The notes beneath the pieces were generated by a model. That model made no database searches and was not told the DNA's origin. It worked only from the letters and a program-made list of their open reading frames with translations. 64,000 nt of DNA, taken from contig NZ_CP059139.1 of the NCBI RefSeq assembly GCF_014109765.1, positions 1,736,001-1,800,000 on the forward strand, read 5' to 3'. Position 1 is the stretch's first letter. Each line of letters opens with the position of its first letter. This stretch comes from Pseudomonas berkeleyensis. GTDB taxonomy: Bacteria; Pseudomonadota; Gammaproteobacteria; Pseudomonadales; Pseudomonadaceae. Shown here piece by piece: positions 1 through 9,334 of the stretch. The translations under genes and the position numbers were made by a program.

Positions 1-16
1 GCTTAAGGCATTTGCG

Positions 17-1354
17 ATGTTGCGTCAGTACTTTCAGGGTGGCGAGCAGTTGTCCGGCGAGCCACTACCTGAAGTCGACAAGGCGCTGGTGGAGGACGCC
101 CCGCGTGTGGTGCGCCTGACCATCTGGACGTTGCTGGGATTCGTCATCTTCCTCGGTTTCTGGGCGCACTTCGCGGAGATCGACGAGGTGACGCGCGGCG
201 AGGGCAAGGCGATTCCTTCGTCCAAGCTGCAGAAGGTGCAGAACCTCGAAGGCGGCATCATTTCCGAGCTGTTCATCCATGAAGGGCAAGTCGTGGAGGT
301 GGGCGCGCCGCTGCTGCGCCTTGACCCCACGCGCTTCGAGTCCAACGTCGGCGAGACCGAGGCGGATCGCACTGCGATGCAACTGCGCGTGGAGCGCCTG
401 AGCGCCGAGGTCGATGATCGCCCGTTGATGATCCCTGATGAACTGCGTGCGCTGGCCCCCGAGCAGGCCGCCAGCGAGGAGGCGCTGTTCCTCAGTCGTC
501 GCCAACAGCTGAACGATGAGCTGGGCGGCCTGGAGCAACAGATGGTGCAGCGCCGTCAGGAGCTGCAGGAGTTCATTTCCAAACAGGCGCAGTTCCGCAA
601 CAGCCTGCAACTGCTGCGTCAGGAGATCGGCATTTCCGAGCCGCTGGTGGCCGAAGGCGCAATCTCGCGGGTGGAGGTGTTGCGCCTGCGCCGTGCCGAA
701 GTGGAGACGCGCGGTCAGCTGGATGCCACGTCACTGGCCATTCCCCGTGCGGAGTCGGCGATCAAGGAGGCGGAGAACAAGATTGCCGAAACTCGCTCGC
801 GTTTCCGTAGCGAGGCGCTCGGGCAGTTGAACGAGGCACGCACCGAGCTGAGCAAGGCCAATGCCACCGGCAAGGCACTGGAGGATCGGGTCAAGCGTAC
901 ACTGGTCACGTCGCCGGTACGGGGCATCGTCAAGCAGTTGCTGGTCAACACCATCGGCGGGGTGATCCAGCCGGGCAGCGATCTGGTGGAAATCGTGCCG
1001 CTGGACGATACCTTGCTGGTGGAAGCACGCATCCGCCCGCAGGACATCGCCTTCCTCCATCCCGGGCAGAAGGCCATGGTCAAGTTCACTGCCTATGACT
1101 TCACCATCTATGGCGGCCTGGAAGCTGACCTCGAACAGATCGGCGCCGATACGGTCACCGACGAAGACGGCAACAGCTTTTACCTGATCAAGTTGCGTAC
1201 CCGCCAAAGTCATCTGGGCAGTGACGAGAATCCGCTGTTGATCATCCCCGGCATGGTCGCCTCGGTGGATATCATGACCGGCAAGAAGAGCATCCTCAGC
1301 TACCTGCTCAAACCGATCATCCGCGCCCGCGCCGAGGCCTTGCGCGAGCGTTGA
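17..1354 (+). CDS. lapC: LapC-type membrane-fusion (HlyD family) subunit of a type I secretion system
   Basis: Periplasmic adaptor that links an inner-membrane ABC exporter (LapB) to an outer-membrane TolC-like channel (LapE) for export of the large adhesin LapA, used in attachment. The 445-residue protein has a short cytosolic N-terminus, one membrane segment at about residues 33-52, a lipoyl/barrel half with the LEGGIISELF-type motif near residue 75, a long glutamine- and leucine-rich coiled coil (about 140-290) and a C-terminal barrel domain with GGVIQPG and a PGM motif near the end. It matches my recollection of Pseudomonas LapC almost throughout, including the C-terminal LLKPII stretch. 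The start ATG follows an AAGG at 5-8. The partner genes would lie left of the window, so the operon is cut by the edge. Confidence 0.9.
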   Translation: MLRQYFQGGEQLSGEPLPEVDKALVEDAPRVVRLTIWTLLGFVIFLGFWAHFAEIDEVTRGEGKAIPSSKLQKVQNLEGGIISELFIHEGQVVEVGAPLLRLDPTRFESNVGETEADRTAMQLRVERLSAEVDDRPLMIPDELRALAPEQAASEEALFLSRRQQLNDELGGLEQQMVQRRQELQEFISKQAQFRNSLQLLRQEIGISEPLVAEGAISRVEVLRLRRAEVETRGQLDATSLAIPRAESAIKEAENKIAETRSRFRSEALGQLNEARTELSKANATGKALEDRVKRTLVTSPVRGIVKQLLVNTIGGVIQPGSDLVEIVPLDDTLLVEARIRPQDIAFLHPGQKAMVKFTAYDFTIYGGLEADLEQIGADTVTDEDGNSFYLIKLRTRQSHLGSDENPLLIIPGMVASVDIMTGKKSILSYLLKPIIRARAEALRER

Positions 1355-1392
1355 TTAGGCGATGATGGCGCGTTTCCAGCGCGCCACCTCGC

Positions 1393-2274
1393 TCAGATGA
1401 ACAGCTGTTGCACCACCGAGAAGTCCTGCTTGCCCTTGCCCTGTTTGAGCAGCAGGCGATAGAGCTGCAGCGCCAGGGCGCCCATCGGTGCGCTGTTGCC
1501 GTTGTGGCTGGCGGTTTCCTGAGCCAGGCCGAGATCCTTGGCCATCAGCTCGGCCATGAAGCCGCCGCTGTAGCCCTTCGACGCGGGGGCGTTCTCCATC
1601 ACGCCGGGCCAGGGGTTGTACTTCTCCAGCGTCCAGTTGCCGCCCGAACTCTGCCGCATGATCTCCGCCAGTACGGCCGGCTCCAGGCCGTTGGCCACGC
1701 CCATGGCCATGGCCTCGGCGGTGGCGATCATCTGCACGGCGAGCACCTGGTTGTTGCATACCTTGGCCACCTGGCCAGCGCCATCCGGGCCGGCGTGGAA
1801 GATGTTCTTGCCCATGGCGGCGAGCAGTGGTCGGGCTTTTTCCAGCGCCTGGGCCTCACCGCCAACCATGAAGGTCAGGGTGCCGGCTGCCGCCCCGCCG
1901 GTGCCGCCGGAAACGGGCGCATCGAGCAGGGCGATGCCACGTTCGCGAGCGGCGGCGTGCACCTTGCGTGCAGACTCCGGGGCGATGGTCGAGCATTCGA
2001 TCACCAGCGTGCCGGCCGGCATCCGGTTGAGCAGCCCTTCGTCGCCCAGATACAGGTTTTCTACGTGGCGGCTGGCGGGAAGCATGCTGATCACTACCTG
2101 GGCCTGATCGATGGCGTCGGCGGCACTATCGGCTGTCAGGGCGCCCTCGCCAGCCAGGGTGTCGACGGCGCTGCGCACCAAATCGAAGACTTTCAGCGGG
2201 TAGCCTGCCTTGAGCAGGTTGCGGGCCATGGGCAGGCCCATGTGGCCAAGGCCGATAAAGGCGATCTGGGTCAT
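1393..2274 (-). CDS. mmsB: 3-hydroxyisobutyrate dehydrogenase
   Basis: NAD-dependent oxidation of 3-hydroxyisobutyrate to methylmalonate semialdehyde, the penultimate step of valine catabolism in the cytosol. The 293-residue product has the N-terminal Rossmann motif GLGHMG (residues 9-13 region), the family substrate motif DAPVSGGTGGA (118-128) and the catalytic lysine K171 in QVAKVCNN. The ATG at 2274 was chosen over upstream in-frame codons because AAGGAG lies just upstream and the protein then starts directly at the beta strand of the Rossmann fold. It is the last gene of the minus-strand valine cluster and starts 28 bases after the PEP-mutase-like gene stops. Confidence 0.93.
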   Translation of the reverse strand: MTQIAFIGLGHMGLPMARNLLKAGYPLKVFDLVRSAVDTLAGEGALTADSAADAIDQAQVVISMLPASRHVENLYLGDEGLLNRMPAGTLVIECSTIAPESARKVHAAARERGIALLDAPVSGGTGGAAAGTLTFMVGGEAQALEKARPLLAAMGKNIFHAGPDGAGQVAKVCNNQVLAVQMIATAEAMAMGVANGLEPAVLAEIMRQSSGGNWTLEKYNPWPGVMENAPASKGYSGGFMAELMAKDLGLAQETASHNGNSAPMGALALQLYRLLLKQGKGKQDFSVVQQLFI

Positions 2275-2302
2275 GCGGCATCTCCTTTTCTTGTTTTGAG
2301 TG

Positions 2303-3139
2303 TCATTGCCCGGCTTTGAACAGCTCGTTGAGTTCGGCGAAGGGGGCAGCGTTCCTGGCAAAACCTGTGTCGCCCTGGCGCAGACCGCGTGCGGCCTGCA
2401 GAAAGCCGCCAAACGCCACGCGCGCCAGGCTGGAGCCGACGCTGACCCGGCGCACGCCCAGCGTGGCTAGGTCATCGAATGTCAGTGCACTGCTCGACAG
2501 CCCGAGCAGGACATTGACAGGCCTGGGTGCAACGGCCCGTACCACGGCATCGATCTGTGCGCGAGTGGTCAGGCCGGGGGCGTAGAGCACATCAGCGCCG
2601 GCGTCGGCATAGGCTTCCAGGCGGCGCAGGGTGTCGGCCAGGTCTTCACGACCGTGCAGGAAGTTTTCCGCACGGGCGCAGAGGGTGAAGGAGAAGGGCA
2701 GGCTACGTACGGCCGCCACCGAGGCGCGGATACGTTCGACGGCCAGCTCCAATGGATAGATGGGCACCTCTGGCTTGCCGCTGGCATCTTCGATGGAGCC
2801 ACCCACCAAGCCGCAGGCCGCGGCCTGCAGCAGTGTATCGGCGCAGCCTTGGGGCTCATCGGCAAAGCCGTTTTCCAGATCGGCCGCGACCGGCAAAGGC
2901 GTGGCCTCGACGATGGCGCGGGCGTTGGACAGGGTGTCCTCGCGACTGATCAGGCCTTCGCCATCGGCGCGCCCGAGGCTGAAGGCCAGGCCGGCACTGG
3001 TGGTGGCCAGTGCCTCGAAGCCGAGCGCCGCGAGGATCTTCGCCGAGCCGGCATCCCAGGGGTTGGGCAGCACCAGCAGTTGTTCACGTTGGTGCAGGGC
3101 CTGGAAAGCCAGGGCTTTTTGCTGCTGCGTATTGGCCAT
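2303..3139 (-). CDS. Isocitrate lyase/PEP mutase family protein
   Basis: A 278-residue TIM-barrel enzyme of the isocitrate lyase/phosphoenolpyruvate mutase superfamily. Visible family features are the N-terminal LPNPWDAGSAKIL stretch, the metal-binding aspartate of AADLENGF (about residue 86), the glutamate of GGSIEDA (about 117) and CARAENF (about 153). It lacks the KKCGH signature of true isocitrate lyases, so a C-C lyase or phosphonomutase-like activity is more likely; I cannot name its substrate. Its place between 3-hydroxyisobutyryl-CoA hydrolase and mmsB suggests a side role in branched-chain or C4 acid breakdown. A REP-like palindrome lies upstream, between it and the hydrolase gene. 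Confidence 0.8.
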   Translation of the reverse strand: MANTQQQKALAFQALHQREQLLVLPNPWDAGSAKILAALGFEALATTSAGLAFSLGRADGEGLISREDTLSNARAIVEATPLPVAADLENGFADEPQGCADTLLQAAACGLVGGSIEDASGKPEVPIYPLELAVERIRASVAAVRSLPFSFTLCARAENFLHGREDLADTLRRLEAYADAGADVLYAPGLTTRAQIDAVVRAVAPRPVNVLLGLSSSALTFDDLATLGVRRVSVGSSLARVAFGGFLQAARGLRQGDTGFARNAAPFAELNELFKAGQ

Positions 3140-3187
3140 GCGGCTATTCCTTGGGTAAGTGTCGTGCCTGTCCTTATGCGTCTACAC

Positions 3188-3208
3188 GTAGGGTGCGCCA
3201 TGCGCACC
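3188..3208. repeat. REP-like palindrome (GTAGGGTGCGC type)
   Basis: GTAGGGTGCGCCATGCGCACC forms a short hairpin (GGTGCGC pairs with GCGCACC) in the gap between the 3-hydroxyisobutyryl-CoA hydrolase stop and the PEP-mutase-like start. The same motif, single or paired head to head, recurs in at least eight other gaps in this window. Confidence 0.75.
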
Positions 3209-3232
3209 GAGCGTTCCGGCACGCTGAGCGTG

Positions 3233-4339
3233 CTACAAATCCGCCAGCGGATGTTCTCCATCCCAGACCGGGGCGAAATGCGCTTCGACCACGGCTGGAG
3301 AGATCGCGGCCACGTCCGGCCAGTGCCAATGCGGTGTCTGATCCTTGTCGATCAGGCGCGCACGCACGCCTTCGGGAAATTCCGGGTGGCGACAGCAATT
3401 CAGGCTCATGGCGTATTCCATGCGCAGCACCTCGGCCAGCGACAGCTGGCGGGCACGGCGGATCTGCTCCCAGACCAGGTGCGCGGTCAGCGGGCAGCCA
3501 TGGGCCAAGGTCTTGGCGGCGCGGGCGAGCAGGGCGTCGTCGTCCTGTTGCAGTGCGCTGATGGCAGATACGGCAGCCGGCAGGTCGGCGACGTCGAGCA
3601 ACTCGTCGATGCGTTCGCGGCGAGGTAGCCATTGCGCGCTCGGTAGCTCCGGCCGTGCTTCGTTCTCCAGTGCCCGTAGCAGGCTGTGCAACTGAGCCCC
3701 GGGTTGTTCGCGCCAGTTCAGTTGCACCAGGCCGGCTAGCAGGGCGTCCTGCTGGTCGTCGCGCAGAAAGCGGTCGGCCAGGTTCAGATCCAGGGCATCG
3801 CGGGCGTTGATGCTGGCTGCGGTGAGGCCGAGGAACAGCCCCAGGCGACCCGGCAAGCGCGCCAGGAACCAGCTACCGCCGACGTCCGGGTACAGGCCGA
3901 TGTTGATCTCCGGCATGCCCAGGCGGCTGCTCGGGGTGACGACGCGGATACCAGCGCCCTGCATCAGGCCCATGCCGCCACCCAGCACGTGGCCGTGGGC
4001 CCAGCAAATGAAGGGTTTTGGATAGGTGTGGATGCGGTGATCCAGACGGTACTCGTCGGCAAAGAAGTGCCGCGCCAGGGGCGGCACTTCGCCTGGCTGT
4101 TCGCGGCACTGGTTGACCAGCTGCACCACATCGCCGCCGGCGCAGAAGGCCTTGGGGCCATTGCCGCGCAACACGACGCAGGCGATCTCCGCATCATCCG
4201 CCCAGGCCTTGAGGCGGTCGTCGAGCGCCTTGATCATCGGCAACGACAACGCGTTGAGGCTTTTCTCGGCATCCAGGCTGGCGATGCCGATGCGGTAGCC
4301 GTGCAGGCTGGGGCGTTCTTCGAAGGTGACATTCATCAT
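3233..4339 (-). CDS. 3-hydroxyisobutyryl-CoA hydrolase (enoyl-CoA hydratase/isomerase superfamily)
   Basis: Thioester hydrolysis of 3-hydroxyisobutyryl-CoA to free 3-hydroxyisobutyrate, which mmsB then oxidises. The 368-residue length is typical of HIBCH and longer than enoyl-CoA hydratases. Features are the oxyanion-hole segments AFCAGGDV and HVLGGGMGLM, the family signature MPEINIGLYPDVGGSWFL (catalytic Glu and Asp), and the long C-terminal HIBCH region ending near HPEFPEGVRARLIDKD, which is diagnostic. Two adjacent ATGs occur at 4339 and 4336; GAGAG upstream is better spaced for the second, so the true start could be one codon later. The 50-base gap to the preceding gene holds a REP-like hairpin. 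Confidence 0.9.
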   Translation of the reverse strand: MMNVTFEERPSLHGYRIGIASLDAEKSLNALSLPMIKALDDRLKAWADDAEIACVVLRGNGPKAFCAGGDVVQLVNQCREQPGEVPPLARHFFADEYRLDHRIHTYPKPFICWAHGHVLGGGMGLMQGAGIRVVTPSSRLGMPEINIGLYPDVGGSWFLARLPGRLGLFLGLTAASINARDALDLNLADRFLRDDQQDALLAGLVQLNWREQPGAQLHSLLRALENEARPELPSAQWLPRRERIDELLDVADLPAAVSAISALQQDDDALLARAAKTLAHGCPLTAHLVWEQIRRARQLSLAEVLRMEYAMSLNCCRHPEFPEGVRARLIDKDQTPHWHWPDVAAISPAVVEAHFAPVWDGEHPLADL

Positions 4340-4347
4340 GGGGCTCT

Positions 4348-4370
4348 CGGTGCGCACGGCGCACCCTACG
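4348..4370. repeat. REP-like palindrome between two valine-pathway genes
   Basis: GGTGCGCACGGCGCACCCTACG, the half-element in opposite orientation to the copy at 3188. It lies just upstream of the hydrolase start codon and would form a GGTGCGC/GCGCACC hairpin in the polycistronic transcript. Confidence 0.7.
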
Positions 4371-4389
4371 GGCGGAGCGAAGCCGCGAA

Positions 4390-5208
4390 TTATTTGTTGC
4401 GCCACTGCGGATCGCGTTTTTCCAGGAAGGCGTTGACGCCTTCGCGGGTGTCGTCGGCGTCGAACAGGTCGACGAAGCGCTCGCGCTCCTCCGGCAGCCA
4501 GGTGTTCGGGCCGCGCTGACGGGCGCCCTGGATCAGCGGTTTGATGGTGCGCACCGCCACCGGGCTCTGTCGCGCCACCTTGGAAGCCAGCAGCAGGGCG
4601 GTGCCGCGCGCCTCGCCGGTGTCCACCACCTGCTCGACCAGGCCGATGCGCAGGGCCGTTTCGGCATCGATGCGTTCGCCGCAGAGGATCATGCGCTTGG
4701 CCCAGCCTTCACCGACCAGCCAGGGCAGCGCCTGGGTGCCGCCGGCGCAGGGCAACAGGCCCACTGCGGCTTCCGGCAGGGCCATTTGCGCCTGGCGTTC
4801 GGCGATGCGGATGTCGCAGGCCAGCGCGCACTCCAGGCCGCCGCCCATGGCGTAGCCGTTGATCGCGGCGATGGACACGCCACGGAAGTCGCGCAGGGTC
4901 TCGAAGGCTTCGCCGAAGCGCCGCGCCATTTCGCGGGCACGGGCCTTGTCGCCGTCGGCGAACATGTTCAGGTCAGCGCCGGCGCTGAAGAACTTCGGCC
5001 CCTGGCCGGTCACCACCAGGGCGTAGACCTCGTCGTCACGGTTGAGGTGTTCGACCACCTGCTTGAGGCCGATCAGCGAGTCGCGATCCCAGGTGTTGGC
5101 CGGCGGGTGGTTGATGGTGATCAGTGCGGTGTGGCCGTGCTTCTCCACGGTGAGCTTGTGGGTCAGGTCGAAGATGCCGGATTTGTAGGTTTCCAGTGCA
5201 GTGCTCAT
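4390..5208 (-). CDS. Enoyl-CoA hydratase (valine cluster; probable methacrylyl-CoA hydration)
   Basis: A 272-residue crotonase-fold hydratase. By context it would hydrate methacrylyl-CoA to 3-hydroxyisobutyryl-CoA. Both catalytic glutamates of hydratases are visible: GGGLECALACD (first Glu) and LPEAAVGLLP (second Glu), as is the oxyanion segment FFSAGADL. The ATG at 5208 (MSTALETY) follows GAGG; upstream in-frame sequence runs into a low-complexity palindrome and is unlikely to be coding. It sits between isobutyryl-CoA dehydrogenase and the hydrolase, in pathway order. The substrate is inferred from neighbours, not from sequence. Confidence 0.88.
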   Translation of the reverse strand: MSTALETYKSGIFDLTHKLTVEKHGHTALITINHPPANTWDRDSLIGLKQVVEHLNRDDEVYALVVTGQGPKFFSAGADLNMFADGDKARAREMARRFGEAFETLRDFRGVSIAAINGYAMGGGLECALACDIRIAERQAQMALPEAAVGLLPCAGGTQALPWLVGEGWAKRMILCGERIDAETALRIGLVEQVVDTGEARGTALLLASKVARQSPVAVRTIKPLIQGARQRGPNTWLPEERERFVDLFDADDTREGVNAFLEKRDPQWRNK

Positions 5209-5230
5209 AACGATTCCTCGTCGATTATCA

Positions 5231-5256
5231 CCCCTCCCCCATTCCTGGGAGAGGGG
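5231..5256. repeat. CCCCTCCC...GGGAGAGGGG inverted repeat
   Basis: A hairpin-forming palindrome in the gap between the acyl-CoA dehydrogenase stop and the hydratase start on the minus strand. The arms are CCCCTCCCCCA and TGGGAGAGGGG with a TTCC loop. A closely related perfect palindrome lies at 40956-40979, so this is a second small repeat family. Confidence 0.6.
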
Positions 5257-5269
5257 ACTAAAAGTCAAA

Positions 5270-6433
5270 CTACAGCAGGCGATCGAGCATGCCGCCTTGT
5301 TGCAGCAGGCGGCGGGCGATAATCACCCGCATGATTTCGTTGGTGCCTTCCAGTATCTGGTGCACGCGGGCGTCACGTACCCAGCGTTCCAGCGGGTAAT
5401 CATTCAGATAGCCATAACCGCCGTGCAGTTGCAGGGCTTCGTTGCAGACGTTGAAGCAGTGGTCGGTGGCGAAGCGCTTGGCCATGGCGCAATACAGGCT
5501 GGCTTCGCCATGCTCATGGTCGAGTTTGTGCGCGGCCAGGCGCACCATCTGCCGGCTGGCGGTGAGGTCGGTGAGCATGTCGGCCAGTTTGAACTGCAGG
5601 GCCTGGAACTGGCTGAGTGGCTTGCCGAACTGCTTGCGTTCCTCGACGTAGCGCAGGCTTTGCTCCAGCGCCGCCTGGGCAGCACCCAGCGAGCAGCTGG
5701 CAATATTCAGACGGCCACCATCGAGGCCTTTCATGGCATAGACGAAGCCTTCGCCTTCCGGGCCGATACGGTTGCTGGCGGGAATGCGCACGCCCTCGAA
5801 GGTGATGGTGCGGGTTGGCTGCGCCTTCCAGCCCATCTTGTCTTCGTTGCGCCCGTAGCGCACGCCGGGGGCGTCGGCGGGTACCAGGAAGCAGGAGATG
5901 CCCTTGGCACCGTCCTCGCCGCTGCGCGCCATGACGATCAGCACGTCGGTACTGCCGGCGCCGGAGATGAAGCACTTGCTGCCGTCGATCACGTAGTCGT
6001 CGCCATCACGGCGTGCGCGGGTACGCAGGTTGGCCGCATCGGAGCCGGCGTCCGGTTCGGTCAGGCAGTAGGAGGCCAGCGACTGGCCGGAAATTAGCCC
6101 CGGCAACCAGGCGTCCTTGAGTGCCTGATCGGCGAAGCTGGCGAGCATCCAGGTGGCCATGTTGTGAATGGTCAGGTAGGCGGTGGTGGCCACGCAGCCG
6201 GCTGCCAGGTGTTCGAAGATCAGCGAACTGGACAGGCGTGACAGGCCCAGGCCGCCATCCTCTTCGGCGATGTACAGGGCCAGATAGCCCTGTTCGGCGG
6301 CGCGGCGGATCACCTCGACGGGGAAGTGGTGGTCACGATCCCAGTCGGCGGCGTGGGGCGCCAGTTCCCGCGTGGCGAAGGCGCGGGCGCTGTCGGTGAG
6401 CAGGCGTTGTTCATCACTGAGTTCGAAGTCCAT
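5270..6433 (-). CDS. Acyl-CoA dehydrogenase, probable isobutyryl-CoA dehydrogenase
   Basis: FAD-dependent alpha,beta-dehydrogenation of a short branched acyl-CoA, by context isobutyryl-CoA to methacrylyl-CoA, passing electrons to ETF. The 387-residue protein shows the family's three parts: an N-terminal helical domain, the middle strand domain with SYCLTEPDAGSDAA (about 123-136), and the C-terminal helices with RKQFGKPLSQFQ and the catalytic glutamate E362 in LEGTNEIMR. Start ATG at 6433 gives the conserved MDFELSDEQ beginning. It follows the binding-protein gene by six bases, so the two are surely cotranscribed. Confidence 0.9.
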   Translation of the reverse strand: MDFELSDEQRLLTDSARAFATRELAPHAADWDRDHHFPVEVIRRAAEQGYLALYIAEEDGGLGLSRLSSSLIFEHLAAGCVATTAYLTIHNMATWMLASFADQALKDAWLPGLISGQSLASYCLTEPDAGSDAANLRTRARRDGDDYVIDGSKCFISGAGSTDVLIVMARSGEDGAKGISCFLVPADAPGVRYGRNEDKMGWKAQPTRTITFEGVRIPASNRIGPEGEGFVYAMKGLDGGRLNIASCSLGAAQAALEQSLRYVEERKQFGKPLSQFQALQFKLADMLTDLTASRQMVRLAAHKLDHEHGEASLYCAMAKRFATDHCFNVCNEALQLHGGYGYLNDYPLERWVRDARVHQILEGTNEIMRVIIARRLLQQGGMLDRLL

Positions 6434-6439
6434 GGCATC

Positions 6440-7687
6440 TCATTGCAAGGTCGGGGGGTGGCCGCCGGCGCTGCGCTCGGCCTGCCACTGCGCGAGGCTG
6501 GGCAGCGCGCTGTTGGCGTCGAGGCGGTCGACGATTTCGAAGTAGTCCTGCTTGAGCGGATCCTTGAGCACCTCGTCACGCGGTTTCACCCGCACGGCGT
6601 AGACCGTCTGCAGGTTATGGTGATCGAAGGCGCGCCATTGCTGCTCGTCTTTCAGCAGGGTGTAGCGGTGGCCTTCCAGCGCCTTGATCAGGGCTTCACT
6701 GTCGAGGCTGTTGGCACGTTTGGCGGCGTCGGCCCATTGCTGGACGATGCTGTAGGCTGAGGCAGCCGAGCTGGAAGGGTACATCTCGTAGCGGCTCTTG
6801 AAGGCCTGGACGAAGGTTTCGCCGCGCACCGATTTTTCCAGCGCCGGCACTCGCCATGTCCAGGGTTCGGTGCCGACCACGCCCTGCATCAGCTCCGGGC
6901 CGGCCTGTTCGACCATGCTCTGGGTCAGGTTGGGCGCGACGATCTGCATGCGTTCGGTCAGGCCCAGATCCTTGGCGATGCGCATGGCGCGCACCAGGTC
7001 TTCGCCGAACAGTACCAGGGCGAGGATGTCGGCATTGCTGGAGGCGGCCTGGGTCAGGGCATCGGTATAGTCGGCCAGGCGGGCGCCGGGGAAGGGCACG
7101 CGCACGCTGGCATGCTGGCCAACGTCATCGGTCGCCGTGGCGTGGCGCAGCGACGCCTCGCTGGTATGGCCCCAGGTGTAGTCGGCCGTGACATAGAAGT
7201 AGCGCTTGTTCGGCTGGGTCTTGCTCAAGTACTGGCCGAGTACCTGGGCGCTCATCCAGGCGTTGTTGCATTCGCGGAACATGTAGCGGTGGCCGTCCTT
7301 GCCGGTGGTGTCGTTGGAGTAGGTGAGGGTGCCGAAATACAGCAGTCCGTGCTCCTTGGCGCGTTTGCCCGCCGCGATGGCGACGGCGCTGGAGGCACCG
7401 CCGAAGAGCATCGCAGCGCCCTCGGCAGCCAGCTTGTCGACGTTCTTCTCGGCCTTGGCCGGACGCGAGGCGGTGTCCTTGCTGGACAGGCGCAAAGGCC
7501 GCCCCAGCACACCGCCAGCGGCGTTGATTTCATCGATGGCCAGCAGGGCTCCACGCATTTGCGCCAATCCCTCCTCCTTGTACGGGCCGGTGCGCGGGTA
7601 GTTGAGGCCGAGGGTGATCGGCTCGGCAGCCTGCGCACAGGCGGTGATCCCGGCCCACAGGGCCAGGGTGGCAGTCAGTCGGCGCAT
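6440..7687 (-). CDS. ABC transporter periplasmic substrate-binding protein (LivK/Leu-Ile-Val type)
   Basis: A 415-residue periplasmic binding protein of the amino-acid/amide family. Residues 1-20 form a signal peptide ending ACAQA before AEPITLGLNYPRTGPY, the usual first strand of type I binding proteins; the two-lobe fold is suggested by GGASSAVAIA (about 96) and later VFGEDL segments. No permease or ATPase genes are near, so either it feeds a transporter encoded elsewhere or it acts as a sensor partner. It lies inside the valine operon, 94 bases after mmsA and six bases before isobutyryl-CoA dehydrogenase, which points to a branched-chain acid or amino-acid ligand. Confidence 0.85.
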   Translation of the reverse strand: MRRLTATLALWAGITACAQAAEPITLGLNYPRTGPYKEEGLAQMRGALLAIDEINAAGGVLGRPLRLSSKDTASRPAKAEKNVDKLAAEGAAMLFGGASSAVAIAAGKRAKEHGLLYFGTLTYSNDTTGKDGHRYMFRECNNAWMSAQVLGQYLSKTQPNKRYFYVTADYTWGHTSEASLRHATATDDVGQHASVRVPFPGARLADYTDALTQAASSNADILALVLFGEDLVRAMRIAKDLGLTERMQIVAPNLTQSMVEQAGPELMQGVVGTEPWTWRVPALEKSVRGETFVQAFKSRYEMYPSSSAASAYSIVQQWADAAKRANSLDSEALIKALEGHRYTLLKDEQQWRAFDHHNLQTVYAVRVKPRDEVLKDPLKQDYFEIVDRLDANSALPSLAQWQAERSAGGHPPTLQ

Positions 7688-7781
7688 TGCAGTGCTCCTT
7701 TATTGTTGTTCTGCAGGGCACTGTTTTACGCCGCTTGTCTGGCTTGCGTGATCGTCTATTGGTCTAAGGGTTATCCCGTTC

Positions 7782-9278
7782 TCATTTCAACTGGATAGTC
7801 ATGTTCGGCCCGGCCTCCAGTGGCGTGTCGTCGAACCAGCGACTGGTGACCGTCTTGGTCTCGGTATAGAAACGCACCGCCTGTTTGCCGTAGGCGTGCA
7901 GGTCACCGTAGAACGAGCCTTTCCAGCCGGTGAAGGAGAAGAACGGCAGCGGCACGGGGATCGGTACGTTGATGCCCACCTGGCCGACTTCAATCGCATG
8001 CTGGAAGTGCCGCGCAGCGCCGCCGGAGCGGGTGAACAGGCTGGTGCCGTTGCCGTAGGGGCTGGCGTTGACCAGTGCGATGGCCTCTTCCAGGCTGTCC
8101 ACCTCCATGCACACCAGCACCGGGCCGAAGATTTCCTCGCGGTACAGACTCATCTTCGTCGTCACCCCGCGGAACAGGGTCGGGCCAACCCAATTGCCAT
8201 GCGGGTAACCCTCGACCGTGCACTGTGAACCATCGAGCAGACACTCGGCGCCTTCGGCCTTGCCTTCGTCGATCAGGCGCAACACGCGCTGGCGCGCCTG
8301 CTGGCTGATCAGCGGGCCGTAGGCGGCACCACTGTCCTGCCAGTGGCCGGGGCGCAGTGCGGCCATCTGCTCGGCCAATTCGTCGATCCACTGTTTCGAC
8401 TCGCCGACGAACACCGCGACGCTGATCGCCATGCAGCGTTGCCCGGCCGCGCCGCAACTGGCGCCGAGCAGGTTGCTGATGACCTGATCCTTGGGCGCGT
8501 CCGGCATGATCACCATATGGTTCTTGGCCCCGGCGAAGGTCTGTACGCGCTTCAGGTGCTGGGTGCCGGTGCGGTAAACATGCTGGCCCACCGTTACCGA
8601 TCCGACGAAGGACACCGCGCGCACGGCCGGGTGCACCAGCAACGCATCGACCTGCTCGCGGCCGCCATGCAGCACCTGCAACACGCCAGCCGGCGCACCG
8701 GCTTCGATGAACAGCTCGGCCAGGCGATTGGGCGTCAGCGGATCCTGCTCCGACGGCTTGAGGATGAAGGTGTTGCCGCAGGCGATGGCCAGCGGAAACA
8801 TCCACAGCGGAATCATCGCCGGGAAATTGAACGGGGTGATGCCGACGCACACGCCTAGTGGCTGGATCCAGCTGGCGGTGTCGATCTCGCGGGCAACGTT
8901 TTCCACCGTCTCGCCCATCATCAGGCTGGCGATGTTGGCGGCGTGCTCGGCCACTTCGATGCCGCGCCAGACGTCGCCCTTGGCGTCGGCGAAGGTCTTG
9001 CCGGTTTCCTGGGCGAGGATTTCCGCCAGCTCGTCATGATGTTCCTTGAGCAGGTGCTGGTAGCGCAGCATCAGGCGGGCACGTTCCGATACCGGCACCT
9101 CGCGCCAGGCAAGGAAGGCTTTCTGCGCACTGGCCACTGCCGCCTCGATTTCCTCGGCGGTGGCCTTGGGAGCGAGGGCGATCACCTCCTGGGTGGCCGG
9201 GTCGGTGACTTCGATCAGCTCATGCGCCTGGCTGGTTTGCCATTGGCCGTCGATCAGTTGCGGCAGGGTACGGGGCAT
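7782..9278 (-). CDS. mmsA: CoA-acylating methylmalonate-semialdehyde dehydrogenase
   Basis: Converts methylmalonate semialdehyde to propionyl-CoA with NAD and CoA, the last step of valine and a step of thymine breakdown. The 498-residue length is standard. Key residues are N151 in ITPFNFP, the catalytic cysteine C282 in [11 protein letters not shown], and the MMSDH-specific [13 protein letters not shown] stretch in place of the usual ALDH glutamate motif. The ATG at 9278 is preceded by a near-perfect AGGAGGTGAGC ribosome-binding site; upstream in-frame codons run through the mmsR control region and are not coding. It heads the minus-strand valine cluster. Confidence 0.95.
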   Translation of the reverse strand: MPRTLPQLIDGQWQTSQAHELIEVTDPATQEVIALAPKATAEEIEAAVASAQKAFLAWREVPVSERARLMLRYQHLLKEHHDELAEILAQETGKTFADAKGDVWRGIEVAEHAANIASLMMGETVENVAREIDTASWIQPLGVCVGITPFNFPAMIPLWMFPLAIACGNTFILKPSEQDPLTPNRLAELFIEAGAPAGVLQVLHGGREQVDALLVHPAVRAVSFVGSVTVGQHVYRTGTQHLKRVQTFAGAKNHMVIMPDAPKDQVISNLLGASCGAAGQRCMAISVAVFVGESKQWIDELAEQMAALRPGHWQDSGAAYGPLISQQARQRVLRLIDEGKAEGAECLLDGSQCTVEGYPHGNWVGPTLFRGVTTKMSLYREEIFGPVLVCMEVDSLEEAIALVNASPYGNGTSLFTRSGGAARHFQHAIEVGQVGINVPIPVPLPFFSFTGWKGSFYGDLHAYGKQAVRFYTETKTVTSRWFDDTPLEAGPNMTIQLK

Positions 9279-9334
9279 GCTCACCTCCTGTTGTTCTTGT
9301 ATGGGCTCTTTATAGCCACTCGCTACCCGTTTGT

